Made by a program: the position numbers and the translations under genes. 64,000 bases of DNA from Tissierellia bacterium (lineage in GTDB: Bacteria; Bacillota_A; Clostridia; Tissierellales; Peptoniphilaceae), in the NCBI GenBank assembly GCA_030537695.1, contig JAUNVJ010000001.1:66170-130169 (forward strand), given 5' to 3'. The notes beneath the pieces are model-generated. The model was not told the DNA's origin. It worked only from the letters and a program-made list of their open reading frames with translations, and ran no database searches. Shown piece after piece: positions 48,690 to 56,944 of this stretch (positions within the stretch are counted from its first letter, which is position 1; the number at the start of each line of letters is the position of its first letter).

Positions 48690-50477
48690 TCACCTCTGAT
48701 TATTAATCTTTATAATTTTACCCTTTGCTTCTCCATCTTCAAAAGTAATAGTAATATGATCATCCACCGATAATTGATGAATGGATTTCAATTTTGTGCC
48801 ATCTTTCAAATGAATATCTATTTTCCCTCGACTTTGATAAGCTCGTTCTAGTCGAAGTTCTTTTAATTGCAATTGTTCTTTCTTTTGCTCGTATTGTTGA
48901 TTCCAACAAGATTTTAGTTCTTTTTGAATATTTTTGAGACGACTTTTTTCCGTATCAATCATTTGTTGAAGATTTATTTTTTGAAAGGAGCTCTTTATCA
49001 GCTTTACTTTATCTTTTTTAGTATCAAGGATGATGGTTTTTGTTATCTCTTGAACTTTTTGTTTCAATATCCGAAAATGCATCTGTTTTGTACGCCTGGA
49101 AAAAAGAAGGGTTTGTCTCAACATTTGAAATTTAAAAAACAACAATTTCTTATGATACAATATTTTTTGTTTAAAATAATAATCTAATTGAAATCGATTA
49201 TTCTCAAGTGATCTTTTCATAGATTTTATCAATTTAAAATCGTCATAAAATTTTTCTTTCTTGTTTAACACTCGATCTTTTTCAAATTTTATTCGTTTTA
49301 AAATTTCATAATGATAAATACGAAAATACTTTTTTTGGTCTTTTAAATAAAAATTGTTTCGAATCAATATTTGGCTTAAGGATTGATCCAATTGGACTTT
49401 AGTGGTTTTTAAATTTCTATCTGGTTGACGTGATCGAAAAGTAAACAGGAATCGATTTCTCGTTCGGATTAAAGCTTCCCAGCTCTCCTTTAATTTTCCA
49501 TGGAAAGCATGACTCAACTTTTGATTTAAATAGTCCAATCCTTCCATAGAATGGATCAATTTTTGCCCGGGGTTTAACAGCTTTAAAAATGATATCTTTG
49601 AATATAGTTGTGCATGCTTTTGTTTTAGCTTGGCATCCATTTGTGAACACAAAAGCTGAAGATGTCCTTCCAGTTTTTGATGGATATCTTTTTGACTGAT
49701 TGTTACAATTTCTGCAGCTTTTGACGGGGTGGCAGCTCTTATATCTGCAACAAAATCACTGATACTGAAGTCAATTTCATGACCAACTGCAGAAATAATG
49801 GGTATTTTAGAATGATATATGGCATAAGCTAAAGATTCGTCATTAAAGGAGTATAGATCTTCAAAACTTCCTCCTCCTCGTCCGATAATAATCGTATCCA
49901 CAGGATGCGAATTGAAATATTCGATACCATTTATCAAATCTTTCGACGCTTCTTTTCCTTGAACTAAACTGGGATAAATATATAAATCGACCATCTTATT
50001 TTTTTCACGGATAATATTTATGATATCTTTGACAGCTGCTCCGGTGCCGGAAGTGACGATACCGACACTTTTTGGGAATAAGGAGATTTCTTTTTTATTT
50101 CGTGGAGAAAATAATCCTTCCTTTTCCAATTTCTTTTTTAACATTAAGTATTTTCGATAGAGATCGCCTTCTCCTGCTTCTTCCATTTCTCGAATGTAAA
50201 AATTAATTTGAGCATGGGACTCATAAAAAGAAACACTACCCTTAGCAATGATCTTTAATCCATCATAGGGCGTAAAGGGTAGATTGGTAGCGTGTTCCCG
50301 AAACATGATCGTATTGATATGAGCATATTCATCTTTTAATGAAAAATAATAATTTCCATTACCGTGACGTCTCAAATTTGATATTTCACCTTCCACTGAA
50401 ATATCATTTAATAGATAATCCATCGAAAGGTATTTTTTTATATATTTATTGAGTTCGCTGACTTTGATTGATTTCAT
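48690..50477 (-). CDS. xseA: Exodeoxyribonuclease VII large subunit, unusually long
   Basis: Single-strand exonuclease subunit, 595 residues against about 400-450 for most relatives. OB-fold domain (about 1-100; KYLSMDYLLNDISVEGEIS), catalytic domain (about 110-290; IGIVTSGTGAAVKDI, IIGRGGGSFEDLYSFND, SAVGHEIDFSISDFVADIRAATPS). A very long Lys/Gln/Leu-rich coiled-coil region (about 290-535) follows, then a short C-terminal strand region. I start at ATG 50477, just after the nusB stop. Confidence 0.94.
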   Translation of the reverse strand: MKSIKVSELNKYIKKYLSMDYLLNDISVEGEISNLRRHGNGNYYFSLKDEYAHINTIMFREHATNLPFTPYDGLKIIAKGSVSFYESHAQINFYIREMEEAGEGDLYRKYLMLKKKLEKEGLFSPRNKKEISLFPKSVGIVTSGTGAAVKDIINIIREKNKMVDLYIYPSLVQGKEASKDLINGIEYFNSHPVDTIIIGRGGGSFEDLYSFNDESLAYAIYHSKIPIISAVGHEIDFSISDFVADIRAATPSKAAEIVTISQKDIHQKLEGHLQLLCSQMDAKLKQKHAQLYSKISFLKLLNPGQKLIHSMEGLDYLNQKLSHAFHGKLKESWEALIRTRNRFLFTFRSRQPDRNLKTTKVQLDQSLSQILIRNNFYLKDQKKYFRIYHYEILKRIKFEKDRVLNKKEKFYDDFKLIKSMKRSLENNRFQLDYYFKQKILYHKKLLFFKFQMLRQTLLFSRRTKQMHFRILKQKVQEITKTIILDTKKDKVKLIKSSFQKINLQQMIDTEKSRLKNIQKELKSCWNQQYEQKKEQLQLKELRLERAYQSRGKIDIHLKDGTKLKSIHQLSVDDHITITFEDGEAKGKIIKINNQR

Positions 50478-50478
50478 C

Positions 50479-50886
50479 TTATTGTTTATCCAGATTGCGA
50501 TAAATGCTTCCCAAAATCCCATTAATAAATTTAGGAGCCTCTTCCGAACTATATGCCTTCGCTATATCCACTGCTTCATTAATAGAAACTTCTTCGGGAA
50601 TATCGTCTCGATATAGAAATTCATACACTGCAATCCGTAGAATAGATCGATCCACTTTTGCTAGTCGATGAAATCCCCAACCTTCCAAATTACTTTCGAT
50701 TAAGGCGTCAATTTGATCCATGTGAATTAAAATTTCTTGACTTGCTCTGTTAATATAGTCGATTTCATCGCCTGCAAAGACATTGTTGTCCAGAAATTGT
50801 TCTACCATATTTATATCATAATCTTTGTTTAGATCCATTTGGTATAAAAGCTGCATTTGTCCAATACGTGCTTTTTTTCTGCTCAT
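50479..50886 (-). CDS. nusB: Transcription antitermination factor NusB
   Basis: 135-residue all-helical rRNA antitermination factor (RKKARIGQMQLLYQMDLN at the start, RIAVYEFLYRDDIPEEVSINEAVDIAKAYSSEEAPKFINGILG split near the end). It lies 8 bases after asp23. The upstream spoIIIA operon of spore formers is missing. Confidence 0.95.
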   Translation of the reverse strand: MSRKKARIGQMQLLYQMDLNKDYDINMVEQFLDNNVFAGDEIDYINRASQEILIHMDQIDALIESNLEGWGFHRLAKVDRSILRIAVYEFLYRDDIPEEVSINEAVDIAKAYSSEEAPKFINGILGSIYRNLDKQ

Positions 50887-50894
50887 AGGACCTC

Positions 50895-51275
50895 CTATGC
50901 TTTTACTTTGTCCTCTTCCGGCACTGATATTCCACTGACGTGAATATTGACTTCTACAACATCTAAATCCGTCATATTTTCGATAGCTTCTTTTACTTTA
51001 GACTGCACTTGTTTGCAAATATCGATAATTCGATTCCCATATTCAACAGTAATATACATATCAACGAGTGCTTCTTTTTCTCCCACATTGACCTTTACAC
51101 CTCTGGTCAAATTTTTACTTCCCAGCATTTCCGTAACGGATGATTTTAAATTGGATTGCATTTTTACGACACCTTCCACATTTTCAGCAGCCACTGATGC
51201 AATCGTAGCAATAACGTCATCGGAAATTTTAACATTTCCTGCCGTTACATCATCTATTAAATACTTATTCGTCAT
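50895..51275 (-). CDS. Asp23/Gls24 family envelope stress protein
   Basis: 126 residues matching Asp23/YqhY: DDVTAGNVKISDDVIATIASVAA, GVKVNVGEKEALVDMYITVEYG and a C-terminal VVEVNIHVSGI. In this genomic position the YqhY member is thought to affect fatty-acid and envelope homeostasis. It is the first gene of a unit of about 13 kb running to 38167, with promoter 51307-51335 and GGAGGTG ribosome-binding site. Confidence 0.92.
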   Translation of the reverse strand: MTNKYLIDDVTAGNVKISDDVIATIASVAAENVEGVVKMQSNLKSSVTEMLGSKNLTRGVKVNVGEKEALVDMYITVEYGNRIIDICKQVQSKVKEAIENMTDLDVVEVNIHVSGISVPEEDKVKA

Positions 51276-51306
51276 AAGTAAAACACCTCCATTTTAACTT
51301 AGATCA

Positions 51307-51335
51307 ATTATATCAAATTTAAATTTTATTATCAA
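51307..51335 (-). promoter_or_regulatory. Promoter of the asp23-nusB-xseA... operon
   Basis: TTGATA (51330-51335), 17-base spacer, TATAAT (51307-51312); very short leader of about 25 bases. Confidence 0.85.
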
Positions 51336-51339
51336 TTTT

Positions 51340-51520
51340 CAAAAGTAATCCCAAGGGAATTTACATCTTTTTTTAAAAAGTAGCTCCGCAAATCTCTTCC
51401 ATTAAAAATTTCATTTCAACAAACGATCGATTGCTGTTAAAATTAGAATTTTAATTTTGATAATTTGTAAACAAAAATATAATAGCCATCGGAATTACCT
51501 TCATCGATAAAATAATAAAA
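51340..51520 (-). other. Non-coding stretch between cspA and asp23, possible decayed gene
   Basis: No intact gene lies between the cspA terminator and the asp23 promoter. On the minus strand three short frames read like protein fragments in succession: FIDEGNSDGYYIFVYKLSK, then NRSFVEMKFLMEEICGATF, then LRSYFLKKDVNSLGITFEN. Each is in a different frame and closed by stops. They may be remnants of one small gene broken by indels, or chance in AT-rich DNA. Confidence 0.3.
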
Positions 51521-51553
51521 AGTTGTAATTAAAATATTACTTTTATGTAAAAT

Positions 51554-51582
51554 AAAAAAAGATTGCGTTATTCGCAATCTTT
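51554..51582 (-). terminator. Intrinsic terminator of the cold-shock gene
   Basis: Perfect 10-bp stem AAAGATTGCG / CGCAATCTTT with a 5-base loop, followed by a T run on the minus strand. Confidence 0.9.
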
Positions 51583-51607
51583 TATTCTCTTTGTCGTTAT
51601 ATGGTTG

Positions 51608-51808
51608 TTAAAGTATGGTTATATCAGTTGCTTGAGAGCCACGACGTCCTTCTTCAACTTGATAGGAAACTTTTTGACCTTCTTCTAAAGTCTTAAATCC
51701 GCCTCCATTGATCGAAGAATAATGGGCGAACACGTCGACACCATCTTGTCCTTCTATAAATCCGTAACCTTTGTCTGCATTAAACCATTTAACTGTACCG
51801 TTCATCAT
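51608..51808 (-). CDS. Cold-shock protein CspA family
   Basis: 66-residue single cold-shock domain, an RNA/ssDNA chaperone, with [18 protein letters not shown] (RNP1) and [10 protein letters not shown] (RNP2). I start at ATG 51808 (GGAGG 10 bases upstream). The frame continues open upstream to 51901, but that part has no cold-shock homology and belongs to a leader of about 120 bases typical of csp mRNAs. Confidence 0.96.
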   Translation of the reverse strand: MMNGTVKWFNADKGYGFIEGQDGVDVFAHYSSINGGGFKTLEEGQKVSYQVEEGRRGSQATDITIL

Positions 51809-51934
51809 AATTGTAAATCCTCCTGTGTGCTTTTGCACATTTTTTATTGTAAAACTAAAATAATTAAAACAGTCAAGATTTACATGATTCATATAAAACA
51901 AGCTTTTTTATTTATTTCTTTATTCACTGTTACC

Positions 51935-51963
51935 AGTATATATTACATTTTAACAAAAGTAAA
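51935..51963 (-). promoter_or_regulatory. Promoter of the cold-shock gene
   Basis: TTTACT (51958-51963), 17-base spacer, TATACT (51935-51940). It predicts a 5' untranslated leader of about 120 bases. Confidence 0.65.
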
Positions 51964-52033
51964 GAAAAATCTGAAAAAAGTTTTATTATTTTTCATTTCA
52001 TAATAATTCGGAGTTTTCTTTTAAATGGATTGT

Positions 52034-52068
52034 AAAAAACATGCCCTCCTTAAATCACGAAGAGCATG
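52034..52068 (-). terminator. Intrinsic terminator after the CD1247-type gene
   Basis: Minus strand CATGCTCT and AGGGCATG (one G-U pair) around a 13-base loop, followed by six T. Confidence 0.82.
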
Positions 52069-52078
52069 TTATATTCAT

Positions 52079-52408
52079 TTATTCTTGACAATCAATACAA
52101 TCTCCATCACAATTATCATCTTCATCGTCTAAGTATAAATCTTCATCGTCAAAATCATAATCATCTTCAAATAAATCGAAATCAAAATCATCGTCATCAT
52201 AGACATAATCTTCTAAACTTGACAAATCTTCCTCGATAATATCAACATAATCTTCCAGTTCTTCTCTGGAATCTCTCATCTCATCTATAATATCCCCTAC
52301 AACATCTAATAGTTCCATTAGAATTTTGCCTTCTTTGGAATCTGTATCCAAATCAAATCCGTCAGCAAGTCCTTGTAAATAGGCAATCCTTTTTAATAAA
52401 TATTCCAT
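52079..52408 (-). CDS. CD1247 N-terminal domain protein, acidic
   Basis: 109 residues. The first 70 (MEYLLKRIAYLQGLADGFDL, then helices with EELEDYVDIIEEDLSSLE) match what I know as the CD1247 N-terminal domain of Clostridia, function unknown. The C-terminal third is an Asp/Glu run ending in a Cys cluster (NCDGDCIDCQE), a possible metal site. ATG 52408 has AGGAGG 4 bases upstream; the longer frame overlapping efp is rejected. It lies directly after efp, as in relatives. Confidence 0.82.
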   Translation of the reverse strand: MEYLLKRIAYLQGLADGFDLDTDSKEGKILMELLDVVGDIIDEMRDSREELEDYVDIIEEDLSSLEDYVYDDDDFDFDLFEDDYDFDDEDLYLDDEDDNCDGDCIDCQE

Positions 52409-52418
52409 ATTTCCTCCT

Positions 52419-52976
52419 TTAAACTCTTGACATATACTCTCCAGTTCTTGTGTCAATTCGAATCACGTCATCGGTATTGACAAAGAGTGGAACTTGAAGA
52501 GTAAAGCCAGTTTCCACTGTAGCCGGTTTTGTTCCACCGGAAGAAGTATCTCCCTTTACACCGGGTTCCGTCTGTGTCACCTGTAACTCTACGAAATTAT
52601 CAGGAGTGACTCGAAAGGGAGAACCTTGGTAAAAATTAATGGTTGCAGTATCATTTTCTTTTATAAAATCAAGGGCATCTTCGACCATCTCTTTTTCAAG
52701 AGGAATTTGCTCATAAGTATCGGTGTCCATAAAGTAATATAGAGTACCGTCATTATACAAATACTGCATTTCTTTGGTCTCGATGACCGCTCGTTCAAAT
52801 TTTTCAGATGGGTTAAATGTAGTATCCTTTGTGGCGCCTGTTAGGACTGAACGAATTTTCGCACGAACAAAAGCTGCTCCCTTTCCCGGTTTTACGTGTT
52901 GGAAATCCAGCACTTCATAAAGTTCGCCATCCATTACAAAAGTTAGCCCTTTTCTAAAATCACCAGCTGTTATCAT
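52419..52976 (-). CDS. efp: Elongation factor P
   Basis: 185-residue three-barrel protein that rescues ribosomes stalled at polyproline. It has [19 protein letters not shown] with Lys32 at the tip loop, and the C-terminal signature [22 protein letters not shown] split around domain III. ATG with AGGAGG upstream and own promoter. Confidence 0.97.
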   Translation of the reverse strand: MITAGDFRKGLTFVMDGELYEVLDFQHVKPGKGAAFVRAKIRSVLTGATKDTTFNPSEKFERAVIETKEMQYLYNDGTLYYFMDTDTYEQIPLEKEMVEDALDFIKENDTATINFYQGSPFRVTPDNFVELQVTQTEPGVKGDTSSGGTKPATVETGFTLQVPLFVNTDDVIRIDTRTGEYMSRV

Positions 52977-53009
52977 AAATATTTCCTCCTAAATCATATC
53001 TCTAGCTTT

Positions 53010-53039
53010 ATTATACCAAGTTCTTTTCAAAAATGTAAA
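53010..53039 (-). promoter_or_regulatory. Promoter of efp
   Basis: TTTACA (53034-53039), 18-base spacer, TATAAT (53010-53015) with extended -10 TG. It starts right at the end of the prepilin operon. Confidence 0.7.
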
Positions 53040-53042
53040 TAT

Positions 53043-53999
53043 CTATTGAGATTTTGCATTTTTTATATGAAGTACTTCACTGATATAATAATTAGGCAAA
53101 ATATCTTTAAATTCTCGTAAAGTCATAGGATGATATTTCACCGGATTACATGGTTGATCGTATAAATTAATGACATATCCCATTATTTGAAAATTCCCTT
53201 GTAATCTGGCATTTTCTCCGATAAATAGGACTGAGTCCAGTCTAGTTTTACCTCCTTCTGAATAAAGACCACCTTCTAAATGGATAAAATTATGTAAATA
53301 GACATCCGGGTCCAAAGTCACAGATCCGGTTTCTGTAATATATAGAAAATCACTATTTTCAATAGATTGAACTTTAACAGGTTTTTTTACGATCTGATCA
53401 CCTTCTTCCATCTCATGTATTTCATACAAAACTATTTCTTTATTCATAGGACCCATTCGATAATCTCCTTGAATGATAATGATATTTTTCCAAAAGTCTT
53501 TATAATACTCGCCGGAAAACTGAGATCTCAATTCCAATACATCTTCTGCCTTCAAATCTTTTGTAGATATGATTCCTTGCTCTGAAAGATAACAAGGATG
53601 AATATATTGTATAATTCCGATCTTCGATGAAGTGATATCTTTGTACTGCACAGTTGCTTGAACTTGAGCTCGACCCCATTTAAATTTATTTTTTCCATGA
53701 ACAGGTATCTTTTCCAATTGAATTGAAAAAGCATCAATACCATCGATTGAAACGGATAAAGGAATCGATCCTATATTTTTATGATCATCCAATTTTCGAA
53801 AAAGATCTTCCACTTGATCTTCCGCTAAAAATATATTAAGCAGAGATTCTGCATAATATTGACTTTGTATATAGTCCAAACGATTTTTTTGAAGTTCTCC
53901 TCCTTGAAAAATTCTGCTTGAAATATAAAAAAGTGTCATACTTAAAAAAAGAATGATAAATATCGTTGTTAAAAAGATAAAACCTTTATTTTTTCTCAT
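53043..53999 (-). CDS. GspK/PilX-like minor prepilin, putative
   Basis: 318 residues. The N-terminus KNKGFIFLTTIFIILFLSM resembles a prepilin: a basic leader ending in Gly, then Phe and a hydrophobic helix. The position +5 residue is Thr rather than Glu. The family member lacking Glu5 in type II secretion is GspK, the tip pseudopilin, which is also the largest, as here. The body is beta-rich, with no other motif recognised. It is last of four coupled prepilin-like genes. Confidence 0.65.
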   Translation of the reverse strand: MRKNKGFIFLTTIFIILFLSMTLFYISSRIFQGGELQKNRLDYIQSQYYAESLLNIFLAEDQVEDLFRKLDDHKNIGSIPLSVSIDGIDAFSIQLEKIPVHGKNKFKWGRAQVQATVQYKDITSSKIGIIQYIHPCYLSEQGIISTKDLKAEDVLELRSQFSGEYYKDFWKNIIIIQGDYRMGPMNKEIVLYEIHEMEEGDQIVKKPVKVQSIENSDFLYITETGSVTLDPDVYLHNFIHLEGGLYSEGGKTRLDSVLFIGENARLQGNFQIMGYVINLYDQPCNPVKYHPMTLREFKDILPNYYISEVLHIKNAKSQ

Positions 54000-54507
54000 A
54001 GATCCTCGCTCTGATTCCTACATTTTGTTCTAAAATTGTCCCTTCTTTTTTTTGTATTTTAATATTGACATAATGTCCTTCCACCTTTCCTCGACAGCTT
54101 GCCACCTGTGACAATACACCATTGGATCCTTCCGTGCTTTCTATATGTGAAATTAAACGAGAATGGGAATAAGTCTTTCGCATCAGTTCCAGATCCTCGT
54201 TCACGGAATAATAGATGTATTTATATTTCGATTCTACTGAATTAGGCTCTTGAACGAGAATCACCCCGATATCCGAGGATGGATGTATTATGATAAGATC
54301 CGCCGACTGTATTTCGTTTTTTATATAGTTAAGACAGTTGCGATCTTCAAAGATTAATTTGTGATAAATTTGGGAATGATGTAATGATTTTTGCGTCGCT
54401 CCCATAAGAGAAAATAAAAGGCTTAAAATCACAATGCCAATACTCAATCCCAGTAGTAATTCAAGGAGCAAATAGCCCTTCTTTTTTGAGTATCGCTTCC
54501 AATTCAA
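53986..54507 (-). CDS. PilW/GspJ-like prepilin-type protein
   Basis: 173 residues with a prepilin peptidase site KKG|YLLLELLLGLSIGIVIL (Glu at +5) followed by a hydrophobic helix and a hydrophilic C-terminal domain. The start is TTG 54507 with GGAAGG upstream. It overlaps both neighbours and is the third of the four pilin-like genes. Confidence 0.72.
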   Translation of the reverse strand: MNWKRYSKKKGYLLLELLLGLSIGIVILSLLFSLMGATQKSLHHSQIYHKLIFEDRNCLNYIKNEIQSADLIIIHPSSDIGVILVQEPNSVESKYKYIYYSVNEDLELMRKTYSHSRLISHIESTEGSNGVLSQVASCRGKVEGHYVNIKIQKKEGTILEQNVGIRARIYEKK

Positions 54508-54838
54508 TTTCCTTCCCTCTTTTCTTCTCTATGACTTTTAACCGTATATACCTCAATCCATCTTCTATTTTTTCATCCACATGGTAAATATAATCAGGGT
54601 CGTCTCGAAAAGCGATCATGGCCTCATCTTCATTCCCGTAGAAAACTCCGATAATTGCTTCCATTTTGTTTTCCCCAGCTAGAAGTAATTTTTCTTGAGA
54701 TTTTAATATCTTATTTTGTTTCGTCATGGTGATAAGTGCAGGCAATAAACTGATGACGATAATACTAATTAGAAAAAGACTCAGAAGAGAATCCATCATC
54801 ATAAATGCCTCTTTCTTTCGCCTCATTATATTTTTCAT
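54461..54838 (-). CDS. PilV/GspI-like prepilin-type protein
   Basis: 125 residues. The leader RRKKEA precedes FMMMDSLLSLFLISIIVISLLPA; the +1 residue is Phe and +5 is Asp instead of the usual Glu. A PilV/GspI assignment rests on size, leader and gene order. It overlaps the GspH-like gene by 74 bases, an unusually long overlap; internal Met codons (for example codon 5) would shorten it. Confidence 0.62.
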   Translation of the reverse strand: MKNIMRRKKEAFMMMDSLLSLFLISIIVISLLPALITMTKQNKILKSQEKLLLAGENKMEAIIGVFYGNEDEAMIAFRDDPDYIYHVDEKIEDGLRYIRLKVIEKKRGKEIELEAILKKEGLFAP

Positions 54839-55256
54839 AAAATTTGATTCTCCCTGTTACCGGTTGTAATGTAATTTTATATTTTTTCTTTTGAATTGTA
54901 AAAATAATAGATCCTGCTGTTTCTTTTGTCGGCTTGCCAAAGGAGTTAAATTCCACCTCCTCAAAGTTTGTGCGATCTGTCATCTCAATAAGAGGATGCC
55001 ACAAAACTTCTTTGGAACGGTTATTCCAACGGCATATGTAACCTGCATTTGACACTTGAACGACAGTGTCTTTTTGATGAATTATGGCATTTTGTTTCGT
55101 CGATTCTAGATCCATGATAAACATTTTTAATTGTTCTTTTGCTTCGATTTGATCCAGAATTTGAAATTTGATAGTCGGTAAAATAACCACAATACCGAAT
55201 AGAGCTAGGACTAAAATCAATTCCAAAAGTGTAAAACCTTTAGTTCGTCGTTTCAT
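54765..55256 (-). CDS. GspH-like prepilin-type protein
   Basis: 163 residues with a textbook prepilin N-terminus (KRRTKG|FTLLELILVLALFGI, Glu5 present) and a beta-rich C-terminal domain as in GspH/FimT pseudopilins. ATG with AAGG upstream, inside the end of the PilO-like gene. Confidence 0.78.
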   Translation of the reverse strand: MKRRTKGFTLLELILVLALFGIVVILPTIKFQILDQIEAKEQLKMFIMDLESTKQNAIIHQKDTVVQVSNAGYICRWNNRSKEVLWHPLIEMTDRTNFEEVEFNSFGKPTKETAGSIIFTIQKKKYKITLQPVTGRIKFYEKYNEAKERGIYDDGFSSESFSN

Positions 55257-56397
55257 AGAGACCTTCTAAAAAAAAGACATTTTCTTCTTGAAAAAACTTT
55301 GGTGCTTCATAACAAAATCCTTTGATCTTTTGATCCTTAGGAACAAAAAATACATTCCATTCTTCAGTTTGAATTTCTTCCAACAATGGATATTTTTGAT
55401 CATTTTCTAACAGATAGAAAAACTCTCCTGTCATTTCCCTGGGAATATAGACCTTGATAGATCCATTTTCCATTATTTTCGGATAGTCAATGCGAAGAAT
55501 ATCGTTTTCGTTACTCTGATAATAGATAGCAGCAATGGAAGGATCTTTTTGTATAGTAGTAAAAGAATGATATCCTGAGATCTGAAGTTCTTCCCATGGA
55601 ATTTTCTTCGCTGAATCCATATGTTCTACTTCAGTAGCAATATTTTTTTCAATGGATGGATATATGACATCTTGATTATGGGAAAGCACTCCATCACGGT
55701 GATCCGTCAAAGGCTTGGATGTCGATTTATTGATTTTTGAACTTTTCATTTCTATTACCTTCTTCTTTATTGGCGCTTTTTCTTTTGGAAGAGGCGCCTT
55801 GGGCGTTTTAGACTTCTGGTTCTGTTGGGGAAGCACTTTCGAATTTTGAACTTTCTGATCGTCTTTCGAAGTCTTTATTTTTTCATCGTCTAAATTTTTT
55901 ATTGTCTCTTTTTCTTGAAAATACGCTTTTCGAATGTCGTTATATGAAATGTATTGAACTGGTTGGTACGCTTCCATATAGACATGAAAATCAGATTCCT
56001 GTTGACGCTTTAATCGTATTTTAGAGTATCCAAAGTTTTTTTGAAGAGATATTAAGTTCGTTAATTGGTCAATCGGTATCTGATAATTGATCTTTAAAAA
56101 TTCCTTATCACTAGATTTGTCAAAAGAGATATCTTCACGCTCTAAAGGAGTAGTATTTAAGAGATGTGTAATACTATTTTCAGAAAAATCTTCCATTCCC
56201 TCATAAGGTATTAATTTTTCCTGTTTTTCCGGAGTTTCATTATAGGATATCTTCAAATCATATATTTTATTTTGTTTATTTCGAAACAATATGATATATA
56301 AAAAAAATTCAATGAGTACAAATATAAAGACAAGAAGCAAAATCTTTTCTCGCCTTGATAATTTTCGAAATAAAGGCTCCTTTTGTTTACTCATCAT
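55240..56397 (-). CDS. Single-span membrane protein, possible PilO/GspM-like
   Basis: 385 residues: short basic cytoplasmic N-terminus, one transmembrane helix (about 20-38), a small alpha/beta region (about 75-150), a long Lys/Pro/Gln-rich linker (about 165-245), and a beta-rich C-terminal domain. The topology and location before the pilin genes resemble PilO/GspM alignment-complex proteins, but I see no decisive motif. ATG 56397 overlaps the SGNH gene. Confidence 0.55.
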   Translation of the reverse strand: MMSKQKEPLFRKLSRREKILLLVFIFVLIEFFLYIILFRNKQNKIYDLKISYNETPEKQEKLIPYEGMEDFSENSITHLLNTTPLEREDISFDKSSDKEFLKINYQIPIDQLTNLISLQKNFGYSKIRLKRQQESDFHVYMEAYQPVQYISYNDIRKAYFQEKETIKNLDDEKIKTSKDDQKVQNSKVLPQQNQKSKTPKAPLPKEKAPIKKKVIEMKSSKINKSTSKPLTDHRDGVLSHNQDVIYPSIEKNIATEVEHMDSAKKIPWEELQISGYHSFTTIQKDPSIAAIYYQSNENDILRIDYPKIMENGSIKVYIPREMTGEFFYLLENDQKYPLLEEIQTEEWNVFFVPKDQKIKGFCYEAPKFFQEENVFFLEGLYETTN

Positions 56398-56944
56398 AGA
56401 CAATTTCCTCGATATATTTCTTTAAATAAGCTGCCATCTCTCGATGTAATCGTCGTGATGGATGAATGCCATCTAATAGCTCATTGCGATAAGAATCCTT
56501 AAAATGGTCATAGAAGCTCAAAATGTGAACTCTTGAGCTTGAAAACGATTTCAACTTCTCATTAAAAGCTTTCTGTTTTTTTATCGTAGATTGAAACGCC
56601 AAGGAACCACTCCAACCTTGTTCAATGGATTTTGAGGTAATTTTAATCGGACTGATAAGAATAAAATCCTTTACATATTTTTTTAATGTCTCCATTAGAT
56701 TGAGAATCTCCTTCAAAACTTCATCGGGAGTTAGACCGATCAAAAAATCATTGATACCGATATGTATTACGCAAAGATCATAAACTTGATCGATCTCATT
56801 GGAAATTGATTTTAGATCCCCTATCGTCCCCCCGTTGATTCCCCTATTGTCAATGTCATAAGAATCATTTAGTTCATTGATAAAAGATGAACCTCCAACT
56901 AGATAACCTGTTAAAAAAGAGTCTCCTAAAGCTAAAATCTTCAT
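56387..56944 (-). CDS. SGNH/GDSL hydrolase family protein
   Basis: 185-residue esterase/lipase-like protein: block I ALGDSFLTGY with the catalytic Ser, block III HIGINDFL and block V DGIHPS with catalytic Asp and His. No signal peptide is seen, so it should be cytoplasmic. Substrate unknown. It overlaps the RNase gene by 4 bases. Confidence 0.88.
   Translation of the reverse strand: MKILALGDSFLTGYLVGGSSFINELNDSYDIDNRGINGGTIGDLKSISNEIDQVYDLCVIHIGINDFLIGLTPDEVLKEILNLMETLKKYVKDFILISPIKITSKSIEQGWSGSLAFQSTIKKQKAFNEKLKSFSSSRVHILSFYDHFKDSYRNELLDGIHPSRRLHREMAAYLKKYIEEIVYDE

Noticed and set aside
51809..51901. N-terminal extension of the cold-shock protein
   Set aside because: The frame is open, but the part before 51808 has no cold-shock similarity and lies in the mRNA leader; a good Shine-Dalgarno sits before the internal ATG.
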